64,000 bases of DNA, taken from positions 817,970-881,969 of the forward strand of contig JAFLBX010000001.1 in the NCBI GenBank assembly GCA_017303675.1, in the 5' to 3' direction. Shown here one piece after another: positions 49,838 to 59,098 of this stretch. The position numbers were made by a program, and so were the translations under genes. Each line of letters opens with the position of its first letter. The first letter of the stretch is position 1. The notes beneath the pieces are model-generated. The model made no database searches, was not told the DNA's origin, and saw only the letters and a list, made by a program, of their open reading frames with translations. The stretch comes from Ignavibacteria bacterium (GTDB lineage Bacteria; Bacteroidota; Ignavibacteria; Tepidaquicellales; OLB5).

Positions 49838-51160
49838 ATGAAAAAATTTTATTTTTTAACAGTCCTTCTTATCCTGTTTCTGTTTACTACCTCACAGGCA
49901 CAAACACCACAATGGTATCTTTTACCTGACTCACCCCCGCAGGGCAGATATGATGATCTGTATTTTATAAATGCTTTTACCGGCTGGGCAGTAGGTGAAG
50001 GCTCAGTTTCAAGGATAATTAAATCCACTAACGGCGGAATAAACTGGCAGCTCTTATCCTCACTGAATAATTCATATTCCAGGGCAATTTGTTTTTTGGA
50101 CTCAGTAAACGGATTTATTGGTACTTTAAACGGTTCTCAGCATTTATACAGGACAACTGACGGCGGTCATAACTGGGCTTATGTTGACCTAAAAGACGAT
50201 TCCATTTTAGGTATTTGCGGGTTGAATTCCTTTGGAAATACGATTTTAGGAAGCGGAATGTATTCAGGCTACCCAAGGATCGTGATTAGTACAGACCGGG
50301 GTTCAACATGGCGGGTAAAAAACCTGGTCGCTTATGCAAACGCTCTTGTGGATTGTTATCTTGTAAATGAAACCGAAGCCTTTGTAACCGGTGGGATCGG
50401 TTCAACGTATGCCAACAGAAGATCAGTAATATTATATACCTCTAATGCCGGTGAAACTTGGGAAACTAGATTTACTTCTAACCGTGCGGGAAACTGGGGA
50501 TGGAAGATCAGCTTTCCTTCACAAACAACGGGGTATGTAAGCCTGGAAAATAACAATCTTGAAGATACGAGTTACTTTGCAAAAACTACTGACGGTGGAA
50601 TAACCTGGAGTGAAAAACTTTACGGCGCAGGTTTGAATTTCAGAGAGCAGGGAATTGGCTTTGTGAATGAAACAACTGGCTGGATGGGCGGTTATACTAA
50701 ATTTTATGTGACAACTAACGGGGGAAATGACTGGAATCAGCTAAATCTTAATCCGGAATTTACATCAATAAACCGCATAAGATTTTACGGAGACACATTA
50801 GGATATGCAGGAGGGAAAAGGATTTATAAATATACAACCGATAACACAATTGGAGTATCAGGCACTCAGCATATACTGCCGGTTGAAATTGCGCTGCACC
50901 AGAACTATCCGAACCCGTTTAACCCTGTTACAACCATTAAATATGAAATATTTGAAACATCAATGTCTAAGATCACTATATATAACGTTTCTGGTGAAGA
51001 AATATTTTCTTATTCAAATGGTTTCAGAGCTCCCGGTAATTTTGAATTTATGTGGTTTGGTACAGACCACAGGGGCCGCCAGGTACCTTCAGGGGTGTAT
51101 TTCTATACTCTGGAAACAGAAAATCATATTGAAACTAAAAAAATGATATTGGTGAGGTAG
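49838..51160 (+). CDS. Secreted Ycf48/BNR-type propeller with divergent T9SS sorting domain
   Basis: A 440-residue protein with a signal peptide (residues 1-21, ending SQAQ). Blades include FTGWAVGEGS, KSTNGGINW, RTTDGGHNW, STDRGSTW, KTTDGGITW and TTNGGNDW. The sorting module has the standard NYPNPFNPVTTIKYEI start, but the middle is atypical (ITIYNVSGEEIFSYSNGFRAPGNFEFMWFGTDHRGRQVPSG) and the end is KKMILVR with Arg instead of Lys. The gene stands alone between two terminators. Surface adhesion or binding is likely; ligand unknown. Confidence 0.86.
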   Translation: MKKFYFLTVLLILFLFTTSQAQTPQWYLLPDSPPQGRYDDLYFINAFTGWAVGEGSVSRIIKSTNGGINWQLLSSLNNSYSRAICFLDSVNGFIGTLNGSQHLYRTTDGGHNWAYVDLKDDSILGICGLNSFGNTILGSGMYSGYPRIVISTDRGSTWRVKNLVAYANALVDCYLVNETEAFVTGGIGSTYANRRSVILYTSNAGETWETRFTSNRAGNWGWKISFPSQTTGYVSLENNNLEDTSYFAKTTDGGITWSEKLYGAGLNFREQGIGFVNETTGWMGGYTKFYVTTNGGNDWNQLNLNPEFTSINRIRFYGDTLGYAGGKRIYKYTTDNTIGVSGTQHILPVEIALHQNYPNPFNPVTTIKYEIFETSMSKITIYNVSGEEIFSYSNGFRAPGNFEFMWFGTDHRGRQVPSGVYFYTLETENHIETKKMILVR

Positions 51161-51178
51161 AACTCAATTTTAACTTCA

Positions 51179-51202
51179 GCCCCGATTTTCGGGGCTTTTT
51201 TA
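51179..51202 (+). terminator. Intrinsic terminator
   Basis: GCCCCGA (51179-51185) pairs with TCGGGGC (51189-51195), followed by a long T-run. It separates the propeller gene from the symporter gene. Confidence 0.93.
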
Positions 51203-51242
51203 TTTTTTAAATCCTATATTTGCAGATAACTAAAAACTGTAA

Positions 51243-52718
51243 ATGAACTTTTCATATCTTGACCTGATAATTGTAGTAGTTTACCTTGGCGGAGTAACCG
51301 CATATGGTATTATCAAAGGCGGCAAGCAGAAATCAGCCCGTGATTACTTTGTTAGCGAAAAAGCCATCCCCTGGTGGGCCGTATGTTTTGCAATTGTTGC
51401 CACTGAAACCAGCGCGCTCACTTTTATTAGCGTGCCGGGAGTTGCATATGTTGGCAATCTGAATTTTCTGCAAATAGCCATTGGATACATACTTGGCAGA
51501 ATAGTAGTGAGCTGGTTTATGCTTCCGAAATATTACGAAGGCGAGCTATTGACAGCCTACGCATACCTTGGCAAAAGATTTGGCGCTAAAACAAAGAATA
51601 CTGCCTCCACTGTATTCATGGTTACTCGTGTGTTTGCTGATGGCGTCAGGCTGTACGCAACGGCCATTCCGCTTGCGCTGCTGCTAAAGGGATGGAATGT
51701 ATTCCCAACTGCGCCGGATTGGCAGATATACACTTATTCAATAATAATAATTGCAGTAATTACCCTGGCATACACTTATTTAGGCGGCGTTAGAGCTGTT
51801 ATATGGACTGATGTAATTCAAATGTTCATTTATATAGGCGGAGGGATACTTGCTGTTTATGTGCTGAGCGGTAAAATGACCATGGGTTTCGGCGAAGCAA
51901 TTTCTCAGCTTGGCGCGCAGGGCAAGCTTAACTTTTTTGATTTTTCATTTGATTTTACAAAACCTTATACTATTCTTGCAAGTGTTATTGGAGGCGGATT
52001 CCTTTCGATGGCTTCTCATGGAACCGATCAGCTTATAGTGCAGAGGCTTTTAACAACTGATTCTCTTAAATCTTCCCAAAAGGCTTTGATAACCAGCGGT
52101 TTTATTGTGTTCCTGCAGTTTGCGCTTTTCTTGTTTGTGGGTTCGTTATTGTTCGTATTCTTCAATGGGGAAACAATGAAGTCCGATGAAGTTTTTCCGA
52201 AATTCATTATTAATTATATGCCAAGCGGCATATCGGGTATTATTATAGCCGGACTTCTTGCAGCGGCGATGTCAACGCTATCGGGTTCAATTTCTGCGCT
52301 CTCATCAACTCTGGTTGAAGATATTTACAAACCGTATTTCGGCAAAGGTAAAACTGATGTTCAGCTCTTGAGAGTTTCAAAGGTAATTGCATTATTATGG
52401 TGCGGGGTTCTGATACTTTCTGCTTTCCTGTTTATGAATTCCTCGCAGGCCGTTGTAGTGCTGGGATTATCCATAGCGTCATTTACATACGGTGGGTTAC
52501 TGGGTACCTTTCTGCTTGGGGTATTTTTCAAGCGCATCAGTCAGGTGCCCGCTATATTCGGATTTTTATGCGGTATAACCGGAATGATATTCATAATCTA
52601 CTTCACAAAGATCGCATGGACCTGGTACACGTTGATAGGAGTTGCAATTACAATTATTATGGCGAATATATTTTCTGCGTTTACTTCCAGAAGGGATGCA
52701 GGAAAAAGTGTTTCATAA
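51243..52718 (+). CDS. Sodium:solute symporter (SSS family)
   Basis: A 491-residue protein with about 13 membrane spans. Family landmarks are GGKQKSARDYFVSEKAIPWWAVCFAIVATETSALTFISVPGVAY (residues 27-71), the TYLGGVRAVIWTDVIQMFIYIGG block (about 178-200) and AGLLAAAMSTLSGSISALSSTLVEDIY (about 339-365), which holds the conserved Na+-site serines. It imports an organic solute with sodium; the substrate cannot be told. It has its own upstream terminator-bounded region, and its stop is 5 nt from that of the convergent SPYFN gene 6. Confidence 0.92.
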   Translation: MNFSYLDLIIVVVYLGGVTAYGIIKGGKQKSARDYFVSEKAIPWWAVCFAIVATETSALTFISVPGVAYVGNLNFLQIAIGYILGRIVVSWFMLPKYYEGELLTAYAYLGKRFGAKTKNTASTVFMVTRVFADGVRLYATAIPLALLLKGWNVFPTAPDWQIYTYSIIIIAVITLAYTYLGGVRAVIWTDVIQMFIYIGGGILAVYVLSGKMTMGFGEAISQLGAQGKLNFFDFSFDFTKPYTILASVIGGGFLSMASHGTDQLIVQRLLTTDSLKSSQKALITSGFIVFLQFALFLFVGSLLFVFFNGETMKSDEVFPKFIINYMPSGISGIIIAGLLAAAMSTLSGSISALSSTLVEDIYKPYFGKGKTDVQLLRVSKVIALLWCGVLILSAFLFMNSSQAVVVLGLSIASFTYGGLLGTFLLGVFFKRISQVPAIFGFLCGITGMIFIIYFTKIAWTWYTLIGVAITIIMANIFSAFTSRRDAGKSVS

Positions 52719-52723
52719 TATTT

Positions 52724-54178
52724 TTACAGCATCTCTATCATTTCTATAAGCCAGTGTTTATTGTAAACATTTGGCGACATAGACTCCATTTTTGTTATCA
52801 ATTCACTTTTCCCTGATGTTTTTTCTCCGGATGATGTTCTTAAAAGGTCGTTATACACTGCAGCAAAGTTAAGATAAACATTCCGGTAAGCTTCGCTTAT
52901 AGTTTTATTTTTGTAAAGAAATTGTTTGTACGAATCTAGCGCGAATCCGGCCGATTGGTAATCTCCTTTTTCATAATATATCCTCAAATAGAATGTTTTA
53001 ATAGAAAGCCTGAAGAGGAACTGGCTCAGTTTGGTTTTGTTTAATACCTCAAGAGCTTTATCAAAATCTTTACGTTTATACAATATGATTGCTCTTGCAA
53101 AATTCAATGCGCCTTCTTTGATTTCAGATTCCAGTTCGACGTAATACTTCTCAGCAAATTCTTCTGCCCAGTCTATCTGGTTGATCTCAACTGAATTAAT
53201 AAAAATATTCCAGAACTTAAGCAAATTCAGGGTTCCTTCTTCATACAGTTTCAAAAGACCCAGTTCAATGGTTTTGCGGTGAATTGAATTAAGTTCTGCC
53301 CTGTATTTTGCGGAATCTAACTTGATGTTATTGATGCAGAATGTTTCCATTGTAGTTACAAGGTTATAGTTGGTTGCCCTCTTAAACAGAGATGAATTGC
53401 TGAAAAATAATTCCTTAAACTTTAAGTAATCTTCTTCTTTTCCTTCAAGCGAAAGAATGGCTCTGTAGTAGAAGATTTGCAGAACAGAATAATCCGTTTC
53501 AGAAGTATTTTTCAGTTTTTTTAAGATTAAATCAATATCAAGCCCTTCAAAGAGTTTTTTGGTAAATGTGTTACTATCTTTTATGCTATAGTAAGTTTCG
53601 TTTACCTGCATATCAATAATGTGATTTATCAGTTTTGAAATATAATCATATGTAAGCAATTCACCCTGCTTTACAACAACAGGGTAAACACCTTCCTGCC
53701 TGTTATGAGTAAGCTCATTGAGAAAAACTTCACACTCAAGTTTGTAAAGATGCTCAAAGTATAAAAAGTCGAGTGAATGATCCTTCTGAACTGATTTGTA
53801 AGCGGCCTTAAGGTTTTTATCATACAGCGCGTCCAGGTTTCTCGTTCTCAGTTCATGTAATGTGTATCGCATTTCTACATTAACATCTTTGCTAATCCCT
53901 TCAATGGTTAAAAATTCATAACTTAGCTGCAATGCGTCGCTCATTAGATTTCTCATAACCTGGTCATTATATGTCCGGGTTGAAAAAACTTTAGTGTATA
54001 TTTTTTCTTTGGTAAAATTTCTGTTATCAAAATCCGGGTAATATTTCTTCAACAGCTCCACCAGTTTTGAAACTGACTTGCTGGAATTGTGATATGGTGA
54101 ATTGGCAAAATCAGAAAATCGTTTTACTTCCTCTTTTGAAAATGTTTTGATTACATCTATGAAGTTAGTTTTGATCAT
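52724..54178 (-). CDS. SPYFN-family helical-repeat protein 6
   Basis: A 484-residue soluble protein. Landmarks: VIKTFSKEEVKRFSDFANSPYHNSSKS (residues 9-35; the motif is SPYHN here), VFSTRTYNDQVMRNLMSDALQLSYEFL (about 66-92), the hairpin EFAEKYYVELESEIKEGALNFARAIILYKRKDFDKALEVLNKTK (about 340-383), and the C-terminal KHWLIEMIEML. It is divergent from a four-gene operon (54492-58857) across a 313-nt AT-rich spacer. It has no recognisable domain outside this family. Confidence 0.74.
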   Translation of the reverse strand: MIKTNFIDVIKTFSKEEVKRFSDFANSPYHNSSKSVSKLVELLKKYYPDFDNRNFTKEKIYTKVFSTRTYNDQVMRNLMSDALQLSYEFLTIEGISKDVNVEMRYTLHELRTRNLDALYDKNLKAAYKSVQKDHSLDFLYFEHLYKLECEVFLNELTHNRQEGVYPVVVKQGELLTYDYISKLINHIIDMQVNETYYSIKDSNTFTKKLFEGLDIDLILKKLKNTSETDYSVLQIFYYRAILSLEGKEEDYLKFKELFFSNSSLFKRATNYNLVTTMETFCINNIKLDSAKYRAELNSIHRKTIELGLLKLYEEGTLNLLKFWNIFINSVEINQIDWAEEFAEKYYVELESEIKEGALNFARAIILYKRKDFDKALEVLNKTKLSQFLFRLSIKTFYLRIYYEKGDYQSAGFALDSYKQFLYKNKTISEAYRNVYLNFAAVYNDLLRTSSGEKTSGKSELITKMESMSPNVYNKHWLIEMIEML

Positions 54179-54491
54179 TTTTTAATTACAGTTACTTGAA
54201 ACAAATTACCTTTAAATATTGAAATTGCATATAGTTAAGTTCAGTTGTTATACTATTTATACATTTTAGCTGATTACAAATTACTAAAACTTTTAATCTA
54301 AAAAAAAGTTATTACAAATCATATTTTTTTACAAACAATATCCTTTAAAAACCGGCTAAAACTGCAAAATTAGTTGTACACAGGAACAATTATACAGTAA
54401 AATCAACAATGCTTTCCGTTTAAAATAGGGTTACAGGGGCAAATAGTTCTAATTGAATTGCGCTCACCGCATCCGCTATTTTTGAGAAGAA
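54179..54491. promoter_or_regulatory. Divergent spacer with cassette-6 promoter
   Basis: The 313-nt gap holds one good plus-strand promoter: TTG at 54453-54455, 21 nt, and a perfect TATTTTTG at 54477-54484. CACCGCATCCGC (54465-54476) abuts the -7 element and resembles the ACCGCATC/GCGGATG sequence in the cassette-3 promoter. A minus-strand TAATTTTG (54372-54365) could belong to SPYFN gene 6, but no matching -33 was found. The rest is AT-rich with no other structure seen. Confidence 0.6.
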
Positions 54492-54716
54492 ATGAAAAAC
54501 AGGAATAAGCGAATTATGAACGGGCACGCAAAAAGTAAAAAAAAGCAGTCAAATATTGCAGTGTTCGAAACGGTGATGGATGAATTTTATCACACACATA
54601 TTTTAAAACTACTGTTTCAGATTGAAAGCAGCAATCCGATAAACGGAAGCAATAATCACTTAGAAAAGAAAAAAAATAGAACTATAAAAAATATTAATAA
54701 ATTAAAAAATCGATAA
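54492..54716 (+). CDS. Small basic protein leading cassette-6 operon
   Basis: A 74-residue, strongly basic protein (Lys/Arg/Asn-rich at both ends) with a short helical centre (AVFETVMDEFYHTHILKLLFQIE, residues 23-45). The ATG at 54492 lies only 8 nt after the -7 box, so the mRNA would be nearly leaderless; the Met at residue 9 (54516) is an alternative start. Its stop is 2 nt before the next ATG. No ribbon-helix-helix pattern as in cassettes 1 and 2, and no family recognised. Nucleic-acid binding is possible from charge alone. Confidence 0.5.
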   Translation: MKNRNKRIMNGHAKSKKKQSNIAVFETVMDEFYHTHILKLLFQIESSNPINGSNNHLEKKKNRTIKNINKLKNR

Positions 54717-54718
54717 AA

Positions 54719-56422
54719 ATGAAAATTAAAAACTACAAAAATGCGGAATCCGGAAACAGGAACCCAATAGTATCAAAGATCAGTTACAGCGCTTTTGTAA
54801 TGTTAGTTTTTTTCAGTACGTTTGCTTACGCGCAGCCTTCAGAAATATGGTCGAGTATGTACAGTAACCCCAATGGTACCGGCTATGATTATTGTGATAA
54901 ATCTATTGTTGATGCGGAGGGCAATACATACATAGCGGCAAGCACAAGAACTGCAAATACAAACGATGATATAATGCTGGTGAAGTATAATGCGGCCGGT
55001 ACCAGATTATGGACTAAAATTTACAACTACAGTTATAATGGAATAGAACAACCAAATGATATTTGTTTTGATGGCAGCGGAAATATTTATATTACCGGAA
55101 CAAGTACCAGAGGACCGGGCGGAGTGTATGACTGTATAGTGCTAAAATATGACCAGAACGGAAATATTATCTGGGTAAGAAGAATTAACAGGACTAATTT
55201 TGCAGACAGGAAGTGTGAAGGTGTATCGTTAGTAGCAAGGGATGGTTTGTATATAGGGATGAGTTTTGATTATAACGGCGCTTCAGAGTGCGGAATTGCT
55301 AAATATTCTTTTACAGGTGATTCAATTTCATACACATCTTTAGGCGCGCTGGCAAACTATACATACAGAATGATAAAAATAGTGAAGGATAATTCTCTGA
55401 ATATTTATTCTGTTTGTGTTGGCAATATAAACCCAAACGAAGAAAATGATTTTATAGTGAGAAAGATAAATACCAATGGGAATATTACAATAGAATGGAG
55501 CAAAACATTTACCGGAGCCTCTCATATGGATGATGCAGCAAATGATATTGCTGTTGGACCGGATGGAAATGTTTTTGTAACGGGTTTCACCGGAGTTGCA
55601 AACCAGGGAGCAAATGTTTTGCTTCTGAAGCTCGGAAGGGATGATGGTTCAACTATATTTCAGAAAACATATAATAATGCCATTTCAAATCAGGATGATG
55701 GAGCTACGCACATTGGTTTTGATATAAATTCAAACATTATTCTTGGAGGATATACTTATTCGTCACAGCAGGCTCCTTCAAGTATGCTTTTGATAAAATA
55801 TTCCCCGGCAGGCACACAATTATGGGTTAATAAACATGATTTTGCGGGCAATAGAGCAGACTGGCTCAAAGACATGAAAATGGATAATGCTGATAATATT
55901 TATTTAGTAGCAGATCTCACTGATTATCAGGCTCAGCAAACAAGCCTGGTTACTGCAAAATTCAGCTCTGCAGGCGTAATGGATTGGTTCATTGAAAGGA
56001 CAGGATCAAATACCAGCCAGAGTTTCAGATCGATACATATTTTACCCGATGGTACTTTAATAACAGCAGGCAATACAGAAACCGCAGGTGTAAGAAAATC
56101 ATTACTTATTAAATACGGTTCAACTATAGGGATCGAGCCGGTTTCAAATGAAATTCCGGAGAAGTTTTCTTTAAGCCAGAATTATCCCAATCCGTTTAAT
56201 CCAGCCACAAACATAAAGATGCAGATACCTAAGGAAGGATTTGTAAAACTCAGAGTATTTGATGTAACGGGCAAAGAAGTTGCACTGCTTGTGAACGAAA
56301 ATCTAAATGCCGGTGAGTATAAAGTAGATTTCAATGCTTCTGGATTAACAAGCGGGGTGTATTTTTACCGCATTGAAGCAGCCGGTTTTACCGATGTTAA
56401 AAAAATGATATTAGTAAAGTAG
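54719..56422 (+). CDS. Secreted SBBP-type beta-propeller with T9SS sorting domain (cassette 6)
   Basis: The 567-residue protein has a longer signal region (hydrophobic core about residues 26-38, cleavage near YAQP). Repeats include VDAEGNTYIAAST, FDGSGNIYITGTS and VGPDGNVFVTGFT turns with VLKYDQNGNIIW-type strands. The sorting module starts IGIEPVSNEIPEKFSLSQNYPNPFNPAT and ends KKMILVK. That module is nearly the same as in the next gene, suggesting recent exchange or duplication of the 3' ends. It is coupled to the small basic protein gene (2 nt) and followed by the next cargo gene after 9 nt. Confidence 0.86.
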   Translation: MKIKNYKNAESGNRNPIVSKISYSAFVMLVFFSTFAYAQPSEIWSSMYSNPNGTGYDYCDKSIVDAEGNTYIAASTRTANTNDDIMLVKYNAAGTRLWTKIYNYSYNGIEQPNDICFDGSGNIYITGTSTRGPGGVYDCIVLKYDQNGNIIWVRRINRTNFADRKCEGVSLVARDGLYIGMSFDYNGASECGIAKYSFTGDSISYTSLGALANYTYRMIKIVKDNSLNIYSVCVGNINPNEENDFIVRKINTNGNITIEWSKTFTGASHMDDAANDIAVGPDGNVFVTGFTGVANQGANVLLLKLGRDDGSTIFQKTYNNAISNQDDGATHIGFDINSNIILGGYTYSSQQAPSSMLLIKYSPAGTQLWVNKHDFAGNRADWLKDMKMDNADNIYLVADLTDYQAQQTSLVTAKFSSAGVMDWFIERTGSNTSQSFRSIHILPDGTLITAGNTETAGVRKSLLIKYGSTIGIEPVSNEIPEKFSLSQNYPNPFNPATNIKMQIPKEGFVKLRVFDVTGKEVALLVNENLNAGEYKVDFNASGLTSGVYFYRIEAAGFTDVKKMILVK

Positions 56423-56431
56423 GATAAATAT

Positions 56432-57667
56432 ATGAAGATTAAAACAATAATTATTGCAGCTTTGATCTTTTCATCAAGCATATTCTCTCAGTGGACTCAA
56501 AATGACCTTCCCGGCCAGTATGGCAATTCTAATGATGTATGTAATGTTTCAGAAACAATAATCTATTCAGCCGGGCATGATATACACAAATCAACCAACG
56601 GCGGTTTAAACTGGGTGAAACAGACAAACCTTGCTTATGAAAAACAAAGGAGTGAAATAGATTTTATCAATGCAACAACAGGCTGGTCACCGGGGCAGGA
56701 TGGCAGCGTGCTTAAAACTACCAACGGGGGCGAAAACTGGATAGAATCATTCGCGGGATTTGAAAATCTTTCAGGAGTTGATTTCCTTAACGCCAATACA
56801 GGCTTCTTAACGACTGTTACAGGTAAAGTGTTAAAAACCGTTAACGGCGGAGATAACTGGGTGCTTCTTGAACCGTCATTTTTCTCATATTTAAAATCAG
56901 TGATGTTTATAAATGATCAGACAGGATGGATATCCGGTTCAATGAATACCCAGGGCAAAGTTGCTAAAACTACAAATGGCGGCCAAAACTGGACAGTTCA
57001 GCTTGATAATGTATTTAACGCGGTTAATCAGGTATATTTCAGGAACTCACAGACCGGATTTGCTTCATGTTATAAGAAAATTTACCGCACAATAAACGGC
57101 GGAGCCAACTGGGATTCAGTAACCGTAAACACTGAAGTGAGGGATATAAATTGTATTGTGTTTGTAACTCCGCTGGTTGGATTTGCAGCCGCATCGGTTT
57201 ACAGCAATTCGGGGGGTGTTTTAAAAACATTCGATGGCGGACTTAACTGGTACCTGCAATGGGCTAACTCTCCAAACTCATGCAACAGCATTGATTTTTA
57301 CGGATCAGATATTGGATGGGCAAGCCTGAATTCAGGTATTCTGTTAACTGATAACGGCGGAGGAAATGTTATAGGTATTGAGCAGATATCAAACAGTATG
57401 CCCGATAAGTTTTCACTTAGTCAGAATTATCCGAATCCGTTTAATCCCACAACCAACATTAAGCTGCAGATCCCCGAATCAGGAAATGTAAAGCTTACTG
57501 TTTTTGATATCACGGGGAAGGAAGTTGCCTTACTTGTAAACGAAAATTTGAGCGCAGGTGAATACAAGATAGATTTCAATGGAACAGCTTTAACCAGCGG
57601 TGTATATTTTTACCGGTTGGAAACAGTTGACTTTACAGATGTTAAAAAAATGATCTTAGTAAAATAA
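56432..57667 (+). CDS. Secreted Ycf48/BNR-type propeller with T9SS sorting domain (cassette 6)
   Basis: A 411-residue protein with a signal peptide (residues 1-19). Six blades are marked ATTGWSPGQDG, ANTGFLTTVTG, DQTGWISGSMN, SQTGFASCYKK, PLVGFAAASVY and SDIGWASLNSG, with KTTNGGENW-type strands between. The sorting module (IGIEQISNSMPDKFSLSQNYPNPFNPTT ... KKMILVK) is closely similar to that of 54719-56422. Third gene of the operon; a serine hydrolase gene follows after 35 nt. It is distinct in blade sequence from the preceding SBBP propeller, so only the C-terminal module is shared. Confidence 0.87.
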   Translation: MKIKTIIIAALIFSSSIFSQWTQNDLPGQYGNSNDVCNVSETIIYSAGHDIHKSTNGGLNWVKQTNLAYEKQRSEIDFINATTGWSPGQDGSVLKTTNGGENWIESFAGFENLSGVDFLNANTGFLTTVTGKVLKTVNGGDNWVLLEPSFFSYLKSVMFINDQTGWISGSMNTQGKVAKTTNGGQNWTVQLDNVFNAVNQVYFRNSQTGFASCYKKIYRTINGGANWDSVTVNTEVRDINCIVFVTPLVGFAAASVYSNSGGVLKTFDGGLNWYLQWANSPNSCNSIDFYGSDIGWASLNSGILLTDNGGGNVIGIEQISNSMPDKFSLSQNYPNPFNPTTNIKLQIPESGNVKLTVFDITGKEVALLVNENLSAGEYKIDFNGTALTSGVYFYRLETVDFTDVKKMILVK

Positions 57668-57702
57668 AAGAGTCTAAAAAACAAAGGAAAATCTAATAAA
57701 AC

Positions 57703-58857
57703 ATGAAACTAGTAAAAGCAAACAGATTAATATATTTAACGCTGCTGATCTTAGCCGGTTTTTTAACTTCTTGCGGTGAAGAAGGTATAAACAATATTCA
57801 GTCAAATGATCAGGTTTTTAGTATGGATAAATTCGAGAAGAACCTCAGGGCCTCGCTTGACGGTCAAACTGTAGGTTATGTTTATGCAATTAACTTAAAC
57901 GGACAGTTAAACCGCTCGGGAGATTCAGGTTTTGCAAGAACCACCATAGACGGCCAGATACTGCAGTCAGCATCAAAAAGAATGAACATTGCTTCAATTA
58001 CAAAAACCATCACAGCAGTTGCAGTGCTGCAGCTGCTTGAAAGACGCGGTCTGACAATTGATTCGCTCATTGCTCCATGGCTGCCCGCTGACTGGAATTT
58101 GGGAACTGGGGTAAGCAGCCTTACATTCAAAAGCCTGCTTACGCACCGCACCGGTTTCAATACTGCGAACTCAAATTTCAACGCTACTCTTTCTTTTAAT
58201 GCGTTAAGGGATTCAGTAGCTACCGGCTGTATTAATCCGCAATCACATTTATATATGAACATGAACTATGCGCTGTTCAGAGTGATAATTCCCGCATTAT
58301 GGAAAGGGTTACCGGGCGCGCCGGGAATAACAGAAATAAACGCTTCATCTGCCAGCTTCTTTTACAGGCTTTACATACAGCAGGAAATCTTTGATAAGCT
58401 TGGGGTTCTGAATGCGGATTGTGTAAGTCCTTCAGCAGAGCAGCCAACTTTATTTTACACAAATGCCGCCAATACACCGGGTGTAGATTTCGGTGACTGG
58501 ACGATGATATGCGGCGGCGGCGGTTATTATCTTTCCGCAATTGATCTTGCAAACTTCCTGGCAAATATAAGGTATAATAACGATATACTTTCTGAGGTGA
58601 ACCGCAATATTATGAGGGATAATTACATTGGCTGGTCAGAAAACGGAACACTCAACGGTGAACACGGCGAGTATTTTAATCACGGCGGTTCAATTAACAG
58701 CACGGGACCTGCTGGCGGAAACCAGGGGAATATGCGGGGATTAATAGTGCAGTTTCCCAATAATGTTGATCTTGCAGTTATGACAAATTCAGAAATAGGG
58801 GCTGACCTGAGCATAAGAACTGTGGTTTTGAACGCTTACGATAATGCATGGGAGTAA
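57703..58857 (+). CDS. Serine hydrolase, class C beta-lactamase/D-Ala-D-Ala carboxypeptidase family lipoprotein
   Basis: A 384-residue protein with a lipobox (FLTSCGEE, Cys24). The active-site motif SITK is at residues 98-101 in a NIASITKTITAVAVLQLLE context. A Tyr-x-Asn element appears as YMNMNYALFRV near 186, and the third motif as HGGSINSTG near 328. This is the serine beta-lactamase-like fold (PF00144), used by esterases, peptidases and transglycosylases; true beta-lactamase activity is not implied. Probably periplasmic or surface-anchored. It is the last gene of the cassette-6 operon. Confidence 0.88.
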   Translation: MKLVKANRLIYLTLLILAGFLTSCGEEGINNIQSNDQVFSMDKFEKNLRASLDGQTVGYVYAINLNGQLNRSGDSGFARTTIDGQILQSASKRMNIASITKTITAVAVLQLLERRGLTIDSLIAPWLPADWNLGTGVSSLTFKSLLTHRTGFNTANSNFNATLSFNALRDSVATGCINPQSHLYMNMNYALFRVIIPALWKGLPGAPGITEINASSASFFYRLYIQQEIFDKLGVLNADCVSPSAEQPTLFYTNAANTPGVDFGDWTMICGGGGYYLSAIDLANFLANIRYNNDILSEVNRNIMRDNYIGWSENGTLNGEHGEYFNHGGSINSTGPAGGNQGNMRGLIVQFPNNVDLAVMTNSEIGADLSIRTVVLNAYDNAWE

Positions 58858-58927
58858 TGCTTCAATAAATTGAGATAATATTTACCGGTTAAGTAAATCC
58901 CCAATTGAAAATGCGGTAAATATGATA

Positions 58928-58956
58928 CAGGGCTCTCTCATTCTTGAGAGGCCCTG
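58928..58956 (+). terminator. Hairpin after serine hydrolase gene
   Basis: CAGGGC (58928-58933) pairs with GCCCTG (58951-58956), and CTCTCA (58935-58940) with TGAGAG (58945-58950), with one bulged T. The downstream T-content is modest (CATTTATATTT), so termination is likely but not certain. Confidence 0.7.
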
Positions 58957-59098
58957 CATTTATATTTCATAAGGAAGTTTTGTTGTAATTTTTCATTAAA
59001 CCTTTTAAACATCTGCTTGTCTTATTGATACAAAAGGGTTATAACCACCTGAAAAGTACAAAAACAGCGAAAAAATCAATAATAAAGGAGAAAATATA

